Positions 54,613-64,000 of a stretch of 64,000 bases of DNA are shown in pieces. The translations under genes were made by a program, and so were the position numbers. The notes under the pieces are model-generated. The model did not search any database and had not been told where the DNA came from. It saw only the letters and a list, made by a program, of their open reading frames with translations. This stretch comes from UBA6163 sp031411655. GTDB taxonomy: Bacteria > Planctomycetota > Planctomycetia > Pirellulales > Pirellulaceae. The first letter of the stretch is position 1. Each line of letters begins with the position of its first letter. Location: assembly GCA_031411655.1 (NCBI GenBank), contig JANOBM010000027.1:1-64000 (forward strand), in the 5' to 3' direction.

Positions 54613-55911
54613 CTAACGCCAATCATAAACTCGAATCGCATCCAGTGCGCGAACGATCAAATGATTGCCGTCGACTGCCAGATGGGCCCACGAATCGTCG
54701 GCGACCTTGATTTGATCGATAATTCGTAGCTCACGCGGATCAGCGGCGATCAATCGGAGCGTACCGTCACTATCCAACGCTAAAATTTCTCGATCATCCA
54801 CGCTGCCTACCATACTCCAGTATTTGCCGAACGTGGTGCTTGTCCAGCGATCCTCGCCCGTCTTTAAATCAATACACGCAAAACGCTCGTTTTTTAGATG
54901 CATGTAAGCGTGCCCGTCCAACACGATAGGTGTAGACATGTAACCTTGCGCCTTGTTTTCCCAAACCTGATCAACTTTGAGCTGATCACTCGCTCCCAAT
55001 CCCACCTCGAACAAACGGGATCGACCACTGTGAGCCGAGGAAAACACCCGTTCTCCGACCATTACGGGCGTAAGGATATTCATCCCGCGAAAGGACTCGA
55101 TCGGTTCGCTCCAAAGCTCCTTTCCGTCCTCCAACTGGACCCCCACCAGCCTGTCTCTGGCGGCAACGACCAATTGTCGTTTTCCAAAGACCGTCGCAAT
55201 GATCGGGCTGGAAAAGGCACCGCCTGTCATCATATCGGAGCCTGCCTCCAGGGTGCGCAAGAGCACCTCGCCTGTAGACAGTTTCAGTTTGAGTAGCCCT
55301 CCACCGGACTGTATCCATAAGGCGTCGCCGTCGATTAATGGCGAACAAACGCAGCCGAACGCTTCCAGCGGCGTACCAAGTTGTTTTGGCAAATCGAGTC
55401 GCCATTGCTCAGCCCCGGTCGAAACATCGAAGCAAACGATCACGTCTCGCATCCCAGCGACAACCACATATTTTCCGTCGGTCACAGGAGTCGAACGTAT
55501 CCAATCGCCATTGGACGCCGCAAAGAAGGGAACCGCCATCGAACCTTCCCACTGTGCCGTCCAGGCCTGCTTACCATCTTTCAGTTCAAAGGCAGTCACC
55601 CGTTCGTAGGTTTTATCGACCGTTTCGGTGGTGAAAACTCGACCCGCCGCGACAATGGGGCCGCTGTAGCTCGGCCCAAGTGGCTTCTCCCAAGTCAGCT
55701 TCAGTTGCCCGTTCAATTTGTCTGGCCATGACCCGCCAACGACCAGCCCATCTCGATGGGGCCCCCGCCATTGCGACCAGCTCATCGAGACTTTCGATGC
55801 GTCCAGAGTCGCCGCAGTAGAAGCATCGTCAGCATTCGATCGCACCGGGCACTGCACGTAGACCAGCGAAACCAAGCCGAGCATCACAAGACAACCGCTT
55901 CTCATCATCAT
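54613..55911 (-). CDS. Exported PQQ-repeat beta-propeller protein
   Basis: A 432-residue protein with an N-terminal signal segment (MLGLVSLVYVQCPVRSNA) and repeated beta-propeller blades. Blades are marked by repeated strands such as GRVFTTETV, KYVVVAGMR and GEVLLRTLEAG, and the SQWRGPHRDGL start is common in planctomycete PQQ-like proteins. The propeller is a binding scaffold and does not imply PQQ use. Substrate or partner is unknown. It stands alone between the regulator and the TIM-barrel gene. Confidence 0.8.
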   Translation of the reverse strand: MMMRSGCLVMLGLVSLVYVQCPVRSNADDASTAATLDASKVSMSWSQWRGPHRDGLVVGGSWPDKLNGQLKLTWEKPLGPSYSGPIVAAGRVFTTETVDKTYERVTAFELKDGKQAWTAQWEGSMAVPFFAASNGDWIRSTPVTDGKYVVVAGMRDVIVCFDVSTGAEQWRLDLPKQLGTPLEAFGCVCSPLIDGDALWIQSGGGLLKLKLSTGEVLLRTLEAGSDMMTGGAFSSPIIATVFGKRQLVVAARDRLVGVQLEDGKELWSEPIESFRGMNILTPVMVGERVFSSAHSGRSRLFEVGLGASDQLKVDQVWENKAQGYMSTPIVLDGHAYMHLKNERFACIDLKTGEDRWTSTTFGKYWSMVGSVDDREILALDSDGTLRLIAADPRELRIIDQIKVADDSWAHLAVDGNHLIVRALDAIRVYDWR

Positions 55912-55966
55912 TTTAGTTACTTAGACATTCGTTGCGAGTTTGGAATAGCAATCGTTTTCATAAAGA

Positions 55967-56887
55967 CTAAAGCTTGGGCACGTAGTTTCGCAAATAGTAG
56001 CAGGACTGTTTTAAGGCAAGCCGAATCGAATCAAGCGCCCCCTCGTAGACACGGTCCTCCACTTCGACACAAACGGGCCCGCGGTAACCAACGTCGCCGA
56101 GGATCGAGAAGAATCGCCCCCAATCCACATCGCCTAGTCCAGGCAACTTTGGCAAATGGTATTCCTTTGGTTCTGCAAACATGCCTACGTCGTTCAGGCG
56201 ATGACGATCGATTCGAATATCCTTCGCATGCACGTGGAAGATACGATCGGCAAATTCTCGCATCGGAGCAAGATAATCCATCTGCTGCAAAACCATGTGC
56301 GACGGATCGTAATTGAGTCCAAACGAAGGACTTGGTATCTCGTTAAACATCCGCCGCCACACGGCGGGACTGTGCGCGAGGTTTTTGCCTCCCGGCCATT
56401 CATCGCGAGAAAATAACATCGGGCAATTCTCAATACCCACGCGAACTCCCAACTCCTCCGCATACGCTATGATCGGCTTCCAAACTTCTAAAAACCGTGG
56501 CCAGTTCTCGTTAACGCTTTTCACTGGGTCACGGCCGATGAAGGTGTTGAACTGATTCACACCCAACAGGCTTGCCGCATGGATCGCCTTGCGAATGTGA
56601 GCAATCGCTCGCTGTGACTCCTCTTTGTCTGCCGTCAAGGCATTGGGATAATACCCCAGACCACTGATTAATACCCCGTGCTTTTTTGCCAAGTCGTTGA
56701 CGCGAGCAGCTTCCGATTCGTCAAAGTTGTCCACAAGAACGTGCGTGACACCGGCGTACCGACGGTCCGCCTTTCCTTTGGGCCAACACATCAATTCGAC
56801 GCAGTCATACCCCAACTCGCCTGCAATCCGGAAAACCGCTTCAAGCGGCTGTTCGGGAAGAATCGCACTGACAAAACCAAGTTTCAT
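55967..56887 (-). CDS. TIM-barrel sugar phosphate isomerase/epimerase
   Basis: A 306-residue cytoplasmic protein starting at the ATG at 56887 (MKLGFVSAILPEQPLE), preferred over a longer frame from 57007. It has the AP endonuclease 2-like TIM barrel with GYDCVELMCWP, VRVGIENCPML and GLNYDPSHM, then FHVHAKDI near the C-terminal end of the barrel. Conserved His, Asp and Glu residues would bind a metal. Relatives include hydroxypyruvate isomerase-like and inositol-pathway proteins, so substrate is unknown. It is separated by 323 bases from the divergent SNF2 helicase gene. Confidence 0.85.
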   Translation of the reverse strand: MKLGFVSAILPEQPLEAVFRIAGELGYDCVELMCWPKGKADRRYAGVTHVLVDNFDESEAARVNDLAKKHGVLISGLGYYPNALTADKEESQRAIAHIRKAIHAASLLGVNQFNTFIGRDPVKSVNENWPRFLEVWKPIIAYAEELGVRVGIENCPMLFSRDEWPGGKNLAHSPAVWRRMFNEIPSPSFGLNYDPSHMVLQQMDYLAPMREFADRIFHVHAKDIRIDRHRLNDVGMFAEPKEYHLPKLPGLGDVDWGRFFSILGDVGYRGPVCVEVEDRVYEGALDSIRLALKQSCYYLRNYVPKL

Positions 56888-57210
56888 GTGTTTAAATCCG
56901 CCGTTGAGCAAAATCGTTTGGGCACAAGTTGACATCGCCGCAAGGTTTTCGTCAGCAGGTGAGAGGATGGAATCAGCAAAAATTTCAGATGCGACCCCGA
57001 TTCCCATCGCCTCGGAGGCGGGGGTCGTTAGACTGGGACGCTCCTAAAAAGGCTATTTTGCGTGAAATCTGTGTAAAAAGACGGTGATTTACGCGAAAGG
57101 AGCCCTTTTGGTAGGCGGCTCCCTTCGATGGCAGTGATCTGTCCCTCGTGAGCGGCAGACGCGGCGCTCGAACGAGCGAGACCTTTCGGTTGCGATAAAC
57201 GACAAGGATT

Positions 57211-60200
57211 GTGATTTTGAATATGCCTGCGAGCGGTGGTGACTTGGGATCGATCGGCGTGCTGATCGCGGAGGCGGTCGAAGCGCTCATCAGTGAACAT
57301 GAACGTGGTTTTGACAAACGCGCTTCTCAGGTTCGTGTCAAAGCACCTTCGCTAAGCCGTGACGGCAAATCGCTCGTGTTCACGTTCGACGGCAAGCGGG
57401 TTGTCGATAGTGGCTCAAAGTTCGGTATTCGGATCGATGTAGATGCCGCCGACCAAGGCCGTCGGGCTAGTATGTCGACATCATTTTCCGCAAAGGCTTT
57501 TTGCGACTGCCCCACATTCAGCGCAGCGGGTGTCCACCACAATGAAGCCAACGGGCCCGACAAGTGCCATCACAGTCTCGCGGCGTGTTGGTGGCTGCAC
57601 GAGCAACTGTGTAAACGATCGCCCGAGCAAGTCGAAGACTTTTTCGCCAAGCTAACGGTGGATCCTACGTCCCTTGGCAGGACGCTCGTTGATCGCTTGC
57701 TAACGCTTACCGCTCCCAACGACATCGACCCCATTCAACCCTCCGAAGCGCGTCTGCAATGGCGCATCCGATTGAACTCGAATCGATTCTCGCATCTTGC
57801 CAGCGTCGTTCCCTACGAACAGCGGCCCCGCAAGGGCGGAGCCGGTTGGACGAAGGGCAAGGAACTGCGGGGCTATGAACTCGAAACCAGGTTGGAGCTT
57901 TTTTCGTCACCCATGGACGCCAAAGTCATGGCTTTGGTTTCCCTGAGTGGCGCAAGCTATGGAAAAACCGACTATGCCACCTATGAAGCCATGAGAATGC
58001 TGGTGGGTCATCCAAACGTCGCTTGGGACGACGGAGATGCTACCCCCATCGATGTACTCAGCGGCGAACTGACGCTGTTCCTCGATAACATCGAAGAGAC
58101 GTCTTCCTCCTCGGACTCCTCGGACGAGACCGTACAAGGAGCCGAGAGCGACCCGTGGGACGCGTCGATTTCGGCTCGCAAACTGCTTTCCAGTAAGTAT
58201 CGAGCACGGCTATCAGTTCCAGGCGTTCGCTGCGACTTACGTCGCTCGGACGTGGAGATTCAAATTGGGTACTCCAGCCCATTGAATGCGATGTTGATCT
58301 TCGCCGCTGAACAACAACGCAAGCTGGTACTCTGCGATTTGCGAGATTTACGCTCAGCCGCCATCTTCGAATATCTGCTCCACGAAAATCTAGACGAGAT
58401 CGTACTGGATGGTACAGCCGCATCGAAATTGGCAGCCGCATGCGCGAATCTCGACTCGTTCCTACAGGTTCACTTGCCCGATGAGCTCTCCGGTCCGATT
58501 GAATCAGTACAGGCAATTCTCTCCATTGAACTGCGGCCGCGCGCAGCATCGGGGCTAAGCATATCGCTTCGTATGCATGAACCGCGTTTCGCCAGTGGTC
58601 AACTTCCAGGCCAGGAACCTGCGGTGATCCGATGCCTTACCGAGCGCGGCCCGATGCGTCTTGAGCGAGACCTGGTTTGGGAGGCCGACCGCGCGTCGGC
58701 CATCGTGGCACGATACGGACTCGATCGATTGCAAGGCGATGGAACATTGGCCTGGCTCGCGACCACGGATGAGGCGGCACTCGATCTACTTGCAAGTCTT
58801 TACGAACCCTCGCCCGATTCTCCTCCAATTCTTTGGCCCGAAGGCCAGTCGATGAAGGTACGAGGCGAGATCACGCCGGCGTCACTCCGTGTCAAACTCG
58901 ACGATCGTCGCGATTGGTTTGGGTTGACCGGTTTTGTTGAAATCGAGGGACGCCAGGTCTTGCTTTCCGACCTGTTGGTTGCCGTCCAAGAAAATCGCAA
59001 CCTAGTGCGTATCGGCGATCGCGAGTTCGCACAGATTAGCCAAGCATTTCGCAAACGCTTGCAACAACTCGGCGATGCCGTCGTGTCAGAACGCGGCACG
59101 TTGAGAATCGCCGATGCGGCCGCATCGATCGTCAGCGATTTGTTCGCCGAAGACGTCAATGTGGAAGCCAGCATGCGATGGCAGCAAACGCTTGCCCAGC
59201 TAGAGACGATCCGCGATTGGGTTCCCGAGCTTCCAGCGGGACTCAACGCGACGCTACGCCAATATCAAGAAGATGGTTATCGCTGGCTGGCAAAATTGAG
59301 CCGCTGGGGCGTCGGCGGAATCCTCGCCGACGACATGGGACTTGGCAAAACGGTTCAAACTTTAGGTGTTCTGATCGATCGCGGCGAAGGTGGCCCCGCA
59401 TTGGTCGTCGCTCCTACCAGTGTTGGCGACAACTGGATGCGGGAAACCCAGCGGTTTGCGCCAAGCCTGTGTGCGAAGTTGTACCGTGAACACGATCGCC
59501 AGCATTTAATCGAATCCGCAAACGCGAATGACCTTATTATCGTGAGCTACCAATTGCTCCAACGAGACGCAGAGCGGTTCGCGTCGCGAAAATGGAATAC
59601 GCTTGTCCTCGATGAAGCCCAGTTCATCAAGAATGCACAAACCAAAACGGCTCAGTCCATTCGGAGCCTTGAAGCCAATTGGCGCATCGGACTTTCTGGT
59701 ACGCCGCTCGAAAACCACCTCGGTGAATTGTGGAGTCTCTTCCGAACGCTAAGTCCCGGTCTACTCGGTTCTTGGGACCGCTTTCGCACACGATTCGCCG
59801 AACCGATCGAACGCCATAAAGATGACGACCGGCGAGAATCCTTGGCAAGACTGGTTCGTCCCTTTATTCTGCGACGTACGAAATCAAGTGTCCTGACGGA
59901 ACTCCCACCACGGACGGAAGTCACGCTGTTTGCCGAAATGGGTGTTGCCGAACGTCAACGATATGAAGATGCCAGGTTAGCGGCCATCACCGAATTGAGT
60001 GGTGCATCGGAAGGCAACGAAGGCGACCAAAGGATGCGGACGCTTGCTTGGCTTACTAAATTACGGCAACTCGCCTGTCACCCTCGCATGGTCGACAAGA
60101 GTTGGCGCCAAGGATCCGCGAAGTTAAGTCTGTTCCTTGAAACGATCGAAGAACTGCGTGATGGCGAGCATCGTGCGTTGGTGTTCAGCCAATTCGTCAA

Positions 60201-60642
60201 ACATCTTGACGTTGTTCGAGCTGCGCTTGACGAACGAGGCGTGAGCTACCAGTACCTCGATGGCGGGACTCCCGCAGCAGAGCGCCAACGGCGAGTTGAC
60301 GCGTTCCAAAACGGCGAAGGTGAGCTGTTTCTCATCTCGCTCAAAGCTGGTGGCACGGGCTTGAATTTGACCGCTGCAAACTATGTTATCCATCTCGACC
60401 CGTGGTGGAACCCGGCGGTTGAAGATCAGGCGACCGATCGTGCACACCGTATCGGCCAGGAACGAGCGGTGACGGTTTACCGCTTGGTCGCCAAGGGCAC
60501 GATTGAAGAACAAATCCTTGAACTTCACGCCAACAAGCGCGAACTCGTTGCCAGCGTCCTGAGTGGCACCGATCAAGCGGGCCGACTCAGTACCGACGAA
60601 ATGTTGGATCTGATCCGAGGTGACAGCGATGGAGCCGATTAA
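57211..60642 (+). CDS. SWIM-SNF2 helicase-like ATPase
   Basis: A 1143-residue protein. Residues 98-121 hold a SWIM zinc-binding motif (C98, C100, C119, H121). The C-terminal half is a SNF2 ATPase: DDMGLGKTVQTL near residue 708, DEAQFIKN near 801, LSGTPLENHLGELWSLF, and the C-lobe with VFSQFVKHLDV, GGTGLNL and DRAHRIGQ. SNF2 proteins use ATP to move on DNA or remodel protein-DNA complexes; the SWIM domain probably binds a partner or nucleic acid. The start is a GTG at 57211; an ATG at 57223 is also possible. The upstream TIM-barrel gene is divergent. Confidence 0.9.
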   Translation: MILNMPASGGDLGSIGVLIAEAVEALISEHERGFDKRASQVRVKAPSLSRDGKSLVFTFDGKRVVDSGSKFGIRIDVDAADQGRRASMSTSFSAKAFCDCPTFSAAGVHHNEANGPDKCHHSLAACWWLHEQLCKRSPEQVEDFFAKLTVDPTSLGRTLVDRLLTLTAPNDIDPIQPSEARLQWRIRLNSNRFSHLASVVPYEQRPRKGGAGWTKGKELRGYELETRLELFSSPMDAKVMALVSLSGASYGKTDYATYEAMRMLVGHPNVAWDDGDATPIDVLSGELTLFLDNIEETSSSSDSSDETVQGAESDPWDASISARKLLSSKYRARLSVPGVRCDLRRSDVEIQIGYSSPLNAMLIFAAEQQRKLVLCDLRDLRSAAIFEYLLHENLDEIVLDGTAASKLAAACANLDSFLQVHLPDELSGPIESVQAILSIELRPRAASGLSISLRMHEPRFASGQLPGQEPAVIRCLTERGPMRLERDLVWEADRASAIVARYGLDRLQGDGTLAWLATTDEAALDLLASLYEPSPDSPPILWPEGQSMKVRGEITPASLRVKLDDRRDWFGLTGFVEIEGRQVLLSDLLVAVQENRNLVRIGDREFAQISQAFRKRLQQLGDAVVSERGTLRIADAAASIVSDLFAEDVNVEASMRWQQTLAQLETIRDWVPELPAGLNATLRQYQEDGYRWLAKLSRWGVGGILADDMGLGKTVQTLGVLIDRGEGGPALVVAPTSVGDNWMRETQRFAPSLCAKLYREHDRQHLIESANANDLIIVSYQLLQRDAERFASRKWNTLVLDEAQFIKNAQTKTAQSIRSLEANWRIGLSGTPLENHLGELWSLFRTLSPGLLGSWDRFRTRFAEPIERHKDDDRRESLARLVRPFILRRTKSSVLTELPPRTEVTLFAEMGVAERQRYEDARLAAITELSGASEGNEGDQRMRTLAWLTKLRQLACHPRMVDKSWRQGSAKLSLFLETIEELRDGEHRALVFSQFVKHLDVVRAALDERGVSYQYLDGGTPAAERQRRVDAFQNGEGELFLISLKAGGTGLNLTAANYVIHLDPWWNPAVEDQATDRAHRIGQERAVTVYRLVAKGTIEEQILELHANKRELVASVLSGTDQAGRLSTDEMLDLIRGDSDGAD

Positions 60643-60759
60643 TCGTTAGGTCACGGGACCTTGCCTCACTCGCTAGGATGCCATGATTGAACCGTTCGAA
60701 AACCCACTTTCACTCGATTTCGATGACGGTGGTAACCAATCCATCAAATTGCCAAAGCC

Positions 60760-61596
60760 ATGGTAGAGCCCATTCTCTTCGAATCGCATTCCCACACTCC
60801 GCTGTGCAAACACGCTGACGGTTGGCCGACGGAATACGCCGCCATAGCCGAACAACGAGGGTTGCGCGGCTTGATAGTGACGTGTCATAACCCAATGCCC
60901 AACGGAATTTCGGCGTCAGTGCGAATGCGGGAGGATGAATTCGAGAAATACATCGATCTCGTTACCGAAACTCGCGCCCAATGGGAAGGACGTATCGACG
61001 TGAGACTAGGGATTGAAGCGGATTTCTTGGAGGGTCACGAGGCGTATCTCGAACGACAACTCGGATCGGCTGACTTCCACTTTGTGCTCGGTTCCGTTCA
61101 CCCACAGATCCCTGAGTTTCGTGAACGTTATTGGTCTTTGGATCCGGTCGAACTCCAGCGAACCTATTTTGATTTATTGGCGAAATCGGCTGAAACTCGC
61201 CTGTTCGATTCGCTGGCCCACCCGGACCTGATCAAAAACATGACGCCATCGCAGTGGCAACCGGAAAAAATCATGGCAGACATTTGTCGTGCGTTGGACC
61301 GAATCGCGTCCACAGGCGTGGCCATGGAACTCAATACCTCCGGTATGAATAAAGTGGTTGAGGAAATGAACCCGTTCCCCGCCATGCTAAGAGAGATGCG
61401 CGTTCGCAATATCCCCGTCACGATCGGTGCCGATGCCCATTCGCCATTTCGAGTAGGCGACGGTTATGAAATGGCGCTAGCATTGCTCGCCGAGTGCGGC
61501 TACGAACATGTCAGCTACTTCCTCGATCGAAAACGCCAAGACGTACCTATCCAGTTGGCGATCAGTAGCCTCATCGTTCCATCTACCCTCAGCTAG
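60760..61596 (+). CDS. PHP domain phosphoesterase, HisK-like
   Basis: A 278-residue protein with the PHP fold. The N-terminal metal motif is FESHSHTPLCKHADGW, with CHNPM next. The later metal sites appear as VLGSVHPQIP, LFDSLAHPDLI and GADAHSP. Histidinol-phosphate phosphatases of the HisK type have this length and order, but other PHP phosphoesterases are similar. No other histidine gene is adjacent. It lies 117 bases after the SNF2 gene. The substrate is unproven. Confidence 0.82.
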   Translation: MVEPILFESHSHTPLCKHADGWPTEYAAIAEQRGLRGLIVTCHNPMPNGISASVRMREDEFEKYIDLVTETRAQWEGRIDVRLGIEADFLEGHEAYLERQLGSADFHFVLGSVHPQIPEFRERYWSLDPVELQRTYFDLLAKSAETRLFDSLAHPDLIKNMTPSQWQPEKIMADICRALDRIASTGVAMELNTSGMNKVVEEMNPFPAMLREMRVRNIPVTIGADAHSPFRVGDGYEMALALLAECGYEHVSYFLDRKRQDVPIQLAISSLIVPSTLS

Positions 61597-62625
61597 CGTT
61601 TCACTCCCTTTGCGGCCCCCTATTATCATCGTCGACGAGATGATGATGCGACCGCCTTCATGTTGATTGGTCGTTCCAAGCACAACCGAAAATCCGATGG
61701 CGAACTATCCATCGGTGCTCTGTGAGGTGTGCTAGAGGTATCCAGCGGTGCGACTAAACGTCTTATCCTTAGCTCTTGGATCGATGAGCACGCGATGCGA
61801 ATCAGTGTCATGCGACGCGCATCACCCACAGGCCCTGCTTTGAACACCAGGTTGACTTTTGAATGCATTAACCACCCAGCGTGCTGGTCGTTAGAACGTT
61901 TCCACGAATTGGCAGCTATCTCGACAAAGCATTTCGTCATCTCTTCGACTGGCTTCGCCTCGTCGTACAGTCAAAAAACATGACTTCCGTTCATTGACTT
62001 GATCGTGTCATCCACTCGCCCGGCGTCTTCGGTACGTCGAGCAGAGGGATCGCCATTCCAGCTCGGTGGAAGACGCAAAGTCCAGTTCTCGATAGAGTGG
62101 ATATAGTCAACATGCGTTTTTGGCTATTGATCGCCCGCTTCCCAGCGTGATTTTTGTTTCAACGGTCATGAATTTTCGTGATCGATCAATGTGGAGAGCC
62201 TGAAGGCTGCCGATGGCACATTCAGGTGCCACGATCCCAATTTCTTCGAATGTGTCGGTCTCGCGCCCTTGAAATGTCGCGATCAAGTCGCCGTCGTGGA
62301 GCCTACCTGCGCTGCGGCGGAGCCAGGAATGACTGCTGTAATCACAGCGGACTGCGGGCAATTCGATCGCAAGTCCATACGATTCTCGGCTCCCCGCCGA
62401 AACACTTTAGAGACCTAGCGACCGACGTATTCCATCCCACTCATGCCTGACCCGATCGGCGGTGGGAAGGACGATCGATGGGAACGAAGCGGCGGCGACA
62501 TTCGCGCCACTCTAATCATCTGTCTCTTTCCGAAACGACTTCGGTCACCTACCGTATGGTTAGTTTTATATCGGCACTTTTGCTCAATAGTCACCAACAG
62601 TGCCCCCCCGCATCCCGGTCTCGCA
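61597..62625. other. Gap before mqnB, no gene recognised
   Basis: Two short frames (61626-61940 on the - strand, 61729-61983 on the + strand) lack any family and overlap each other. No gene can be supported. The mqnB promoter is expected near the end of this stretch. Confidence 0.45.
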
Positions 62626-63306
62626 ATGCCCAACGTAGTCCTCATACCAACGCCATTTGAACGTGGTTTCGTCGAGCCGATACTTCGAGCGGGTCTCGAT
62701 TTGCTTGGGATCACAAATACCTCTTGGCACATTGAGTGTTGCGGCTTCGGTTTAGTCGCTGCTGCCGCAAGGACCGCGCAAACTATTTCGGTTCATCAAC
62801 CGAAAAGGTTATTGTTGGTGGGGATTGCCGGTACGCTTCACCGCTCAGTATCGATCGGTTCAGCCTATGCATTTCAAAGTGTCACATGCCATGGAATCGG
62901 TGTAGGCGATGCATTATCACCGCAGCACCTATCTGCGAATGATCTTGGTTGGTCCCATTCCGAGAGCGCCGATGGTACTTGCAAGATCTCGGACACGATC
63001 GACCTCATGATGCCCAAGCGAGAAATCGCCATGGAAAAGCGAACGGGGCGACTGATCAGCGTCACCTCTGCGGCAGCCGACGAACGCGAGGTGTCACTTC
63101 GTCGGATAAGATTCCCCGATGCGGTGGCAGAAGACATGGAGGGATTCGGAGTCGCGCTGGCAGCGAGCCTCGCGGCACTACCGCTAAGCATTATACGAGG
63201 CATTTCTAACGAAGCCGGAAACCGTCAACACTCCACTTGGCAAGTGGAAGCATCGTTACGATCGGCGTCGACTCTTGCCCTCGAAATCATTCGGAGTGAA
63301 GAGTGA
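62626..63306 (+). CDS. mqnB: Futalosine hydrolase
   Basis: A 226-residue nucleoside hydrolase-like enzyme of the futalosine route to menaquinone. It removes the base from futalosine or aminodeoxyfutalosine. The ATG at 62626 (MPNVVLIPTPFE) is preferred over the longer frame from 62443, because the fold starts there. Conserved segments include LLLVGIAGTLHRSVSIGSAY, VTSAAADER, EDMEGFGVALA and GISNEAGNRQ, which match the phosphorylase/nucleosidase fold. The stop TGA overlaps the GTG start of mqnD in GTGA, so the genes are coupled. Confidence 0.9.
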   Translation: MPNVVLIPTPFERGFVEPILRAGLDLLGITNTSWHIECCGFGLVAAAARTAQTISVHQPKRLLLVGIAGTLHRSVSIGSAYAFQSVTCHGIGVGDALSPQHLSANDLGWSHSESADGTCKISDTIDLMMPKREIAMEKRTGRLISVTSAAADEREVSLRRIRFPDAVAEDMEGFGVALAASLAALPLSIIRGISNEAGNRQHSTWQVEASLRSASTLALEIIRSEE

Positions 63307-64000
63307 ATTCAGACACGTCGCGACAATCAATCAAGCTGGGAATATCAACCTGCCCGAACGATACCTTTGCATTTCATGGCATCCTGAACGGTGCCGTTGA
63401 TCTCCGCGGGCTTGACTTTGAAGTGGAGTTACTTGATATCCAGCAACTGAACAGAAGGTTGTTTGCGGGCGATTTTGATGTGGCCAAAGCAAGCTTTCAT
63501 GCGGCCTTGCACCTTGCGGACACGTGCATTGTCCTGCCCAGTGGGTCCGCACTTGGATTTGGTGTCGGGCCGTTGCTTCTCGCCGCTGAGCGCCATCAGA
63601 CTCCCCTTCCGAACTTGCAACAACGCATACTTTGCCCTGGGGAACACACGACAGCTACTTTGTTACTGCGTCTATTCTATGGTCGTGATTTACCGATCGA
63701 GCAGGTTGTCTTCTCCGAAATCATGCCTCGGTTAAAACGTCGAGAAGCCGATTTTGGCGTTTGTATCCACGAAGGGCGATTCACTTGGAAAGATGAAGGC
63801 TTGTCCCTGGTCGAAGACCTTGGCACTCGGTGGGAACAGGAAACCCAATGCCCTCTCCCACTCGGTGGAATCGTCGCACGGCGAGCATTGCCGCGACACT
63901 TGCTCACCACGATTCAACGCGTAATCAGCGACTCCATCCAATACGCGATGTCCGATCCCGCTGCTGCTTTGCCAACGATGCGTAAGTTCGCTCAAGAGTT
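63303..64000 (+). CDS. mqnD: 1,4-dihydroxy-6-naphthoate synthase, partial
   Basis: The frame starts with a GTG at 63303 that overlaps the mqnB stop and runs off the window end after 232 codons. The product starts with SIKLGISTCPNDTFAFHG, the signature N-terminus of MqnD, which converts cyclic dehypoxanthine futalosine to 1,4-dihydroxy-6-naphthoate. Further matches are LPSGSALGFGVGPLLLA and CIHEGRFTW. The remainder, about 50 residues, lies outside the window. It confirms the futalosine pathway rather than the MenFDHCEB route. Confidence 0.9.
   Translation, partial: MNSDTSRQSIKLGISTCPNDTFAFHGILNGAVDLRGLDFEVELLDIQQLNRRLFAGDFDVAKASFHAALHLADTCIVLPSGSALGFGVGPLLLAAERHQTPLPNLQQRILCPGEHTTATLLLRLFYGRDLPIEQVVFSEIMPRLKRREADFGVCIHEGRFTWKDEGLSLVEDLGTRWEQETQCPLPLGGIVARRALPRHLLTTIQRVISDSIQYAMSDPAAALPTMRKFAQE

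Overview
The window reads as chromosomal DNA of a planctomycete, most likely of the Rhodopirellula/Pirellulaceae type. The evidence is indirect: moderate GC, few clear Shine-Dalgarno sites, a secreted sulfatase, many exported proteins of unknown family with long leaders, a SWIM-SNF2 helicase, futalosine-route menaquinone genes, and a chain of nitrate assimilation genes. No rRNA, tRNA, insertion sequence, phage or CRISPR array was seen.

Region 1 (0.7-15.8 kb) is a nitrate assimilation locus on the + strand. It encodes an ABC importer (nrtA, nrtB, nrtC, nrtD), a protein with a duplicated GAF-like unit, a fused DmsB/DmsC-like iron-sulfur and membrane-anchor protein, a NarB/NasA-type molybdopterin nitrate reductase, a siroheme nitrite reductase, and a flavoprotein whose FMN domain is replaced by an Fe-S domain. 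From nrtD to the nitrite reductase, start and stop codons overlap. A degenerate NtrC-like regulator lies tail to tail with the operon. The layout suggests nitrate reduction fed by quinol through the membrane anchor and nitrite reduction fed by NAD(P)H through the flavoprotein.

Region 2 (16-27.6 kb) has three small proteins (two membrane-associated, one a DUF1328 protein), a sulfatase, a GH63-type glycosidase, a glycogen debranching enzyme and the 2-oxoglutarate dehydrogenase E1 gene (sucA). Region 3 (27.7-37.4 kb) is a cell-envelope region. On the - strand it has four exported proteins, two of them paralogues and one a lipoprotein with a methyltransferase-like core. An exported + strand protein follows, then a four-gene pseudopilin operon.

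Region 4 (37.4-57 kb) is mixed housekeeping and envelope functions: metallophosphoesterase, SixA-like phosphatase, thioredoxin-like exported protein, ABC-F ATPase, a phosphatase-nuclease fusion, an Npt/MFS-like transporter, two TIM-barrel epimerase-like proteins, a YgiQ-family radical SAM protein, a secreted c-type cytochrome, a TolC-like lipoprotein, a small membrane protein, a response regulator fused to an anti-sigma kinase domain, and a PQQ-repeat protein. Region 5 (57.2-64 kb) has the SWIM-SNF2 helicase, a PHP phosphoesterase, and mqnB overlapping mqnD, which runs off the window end.
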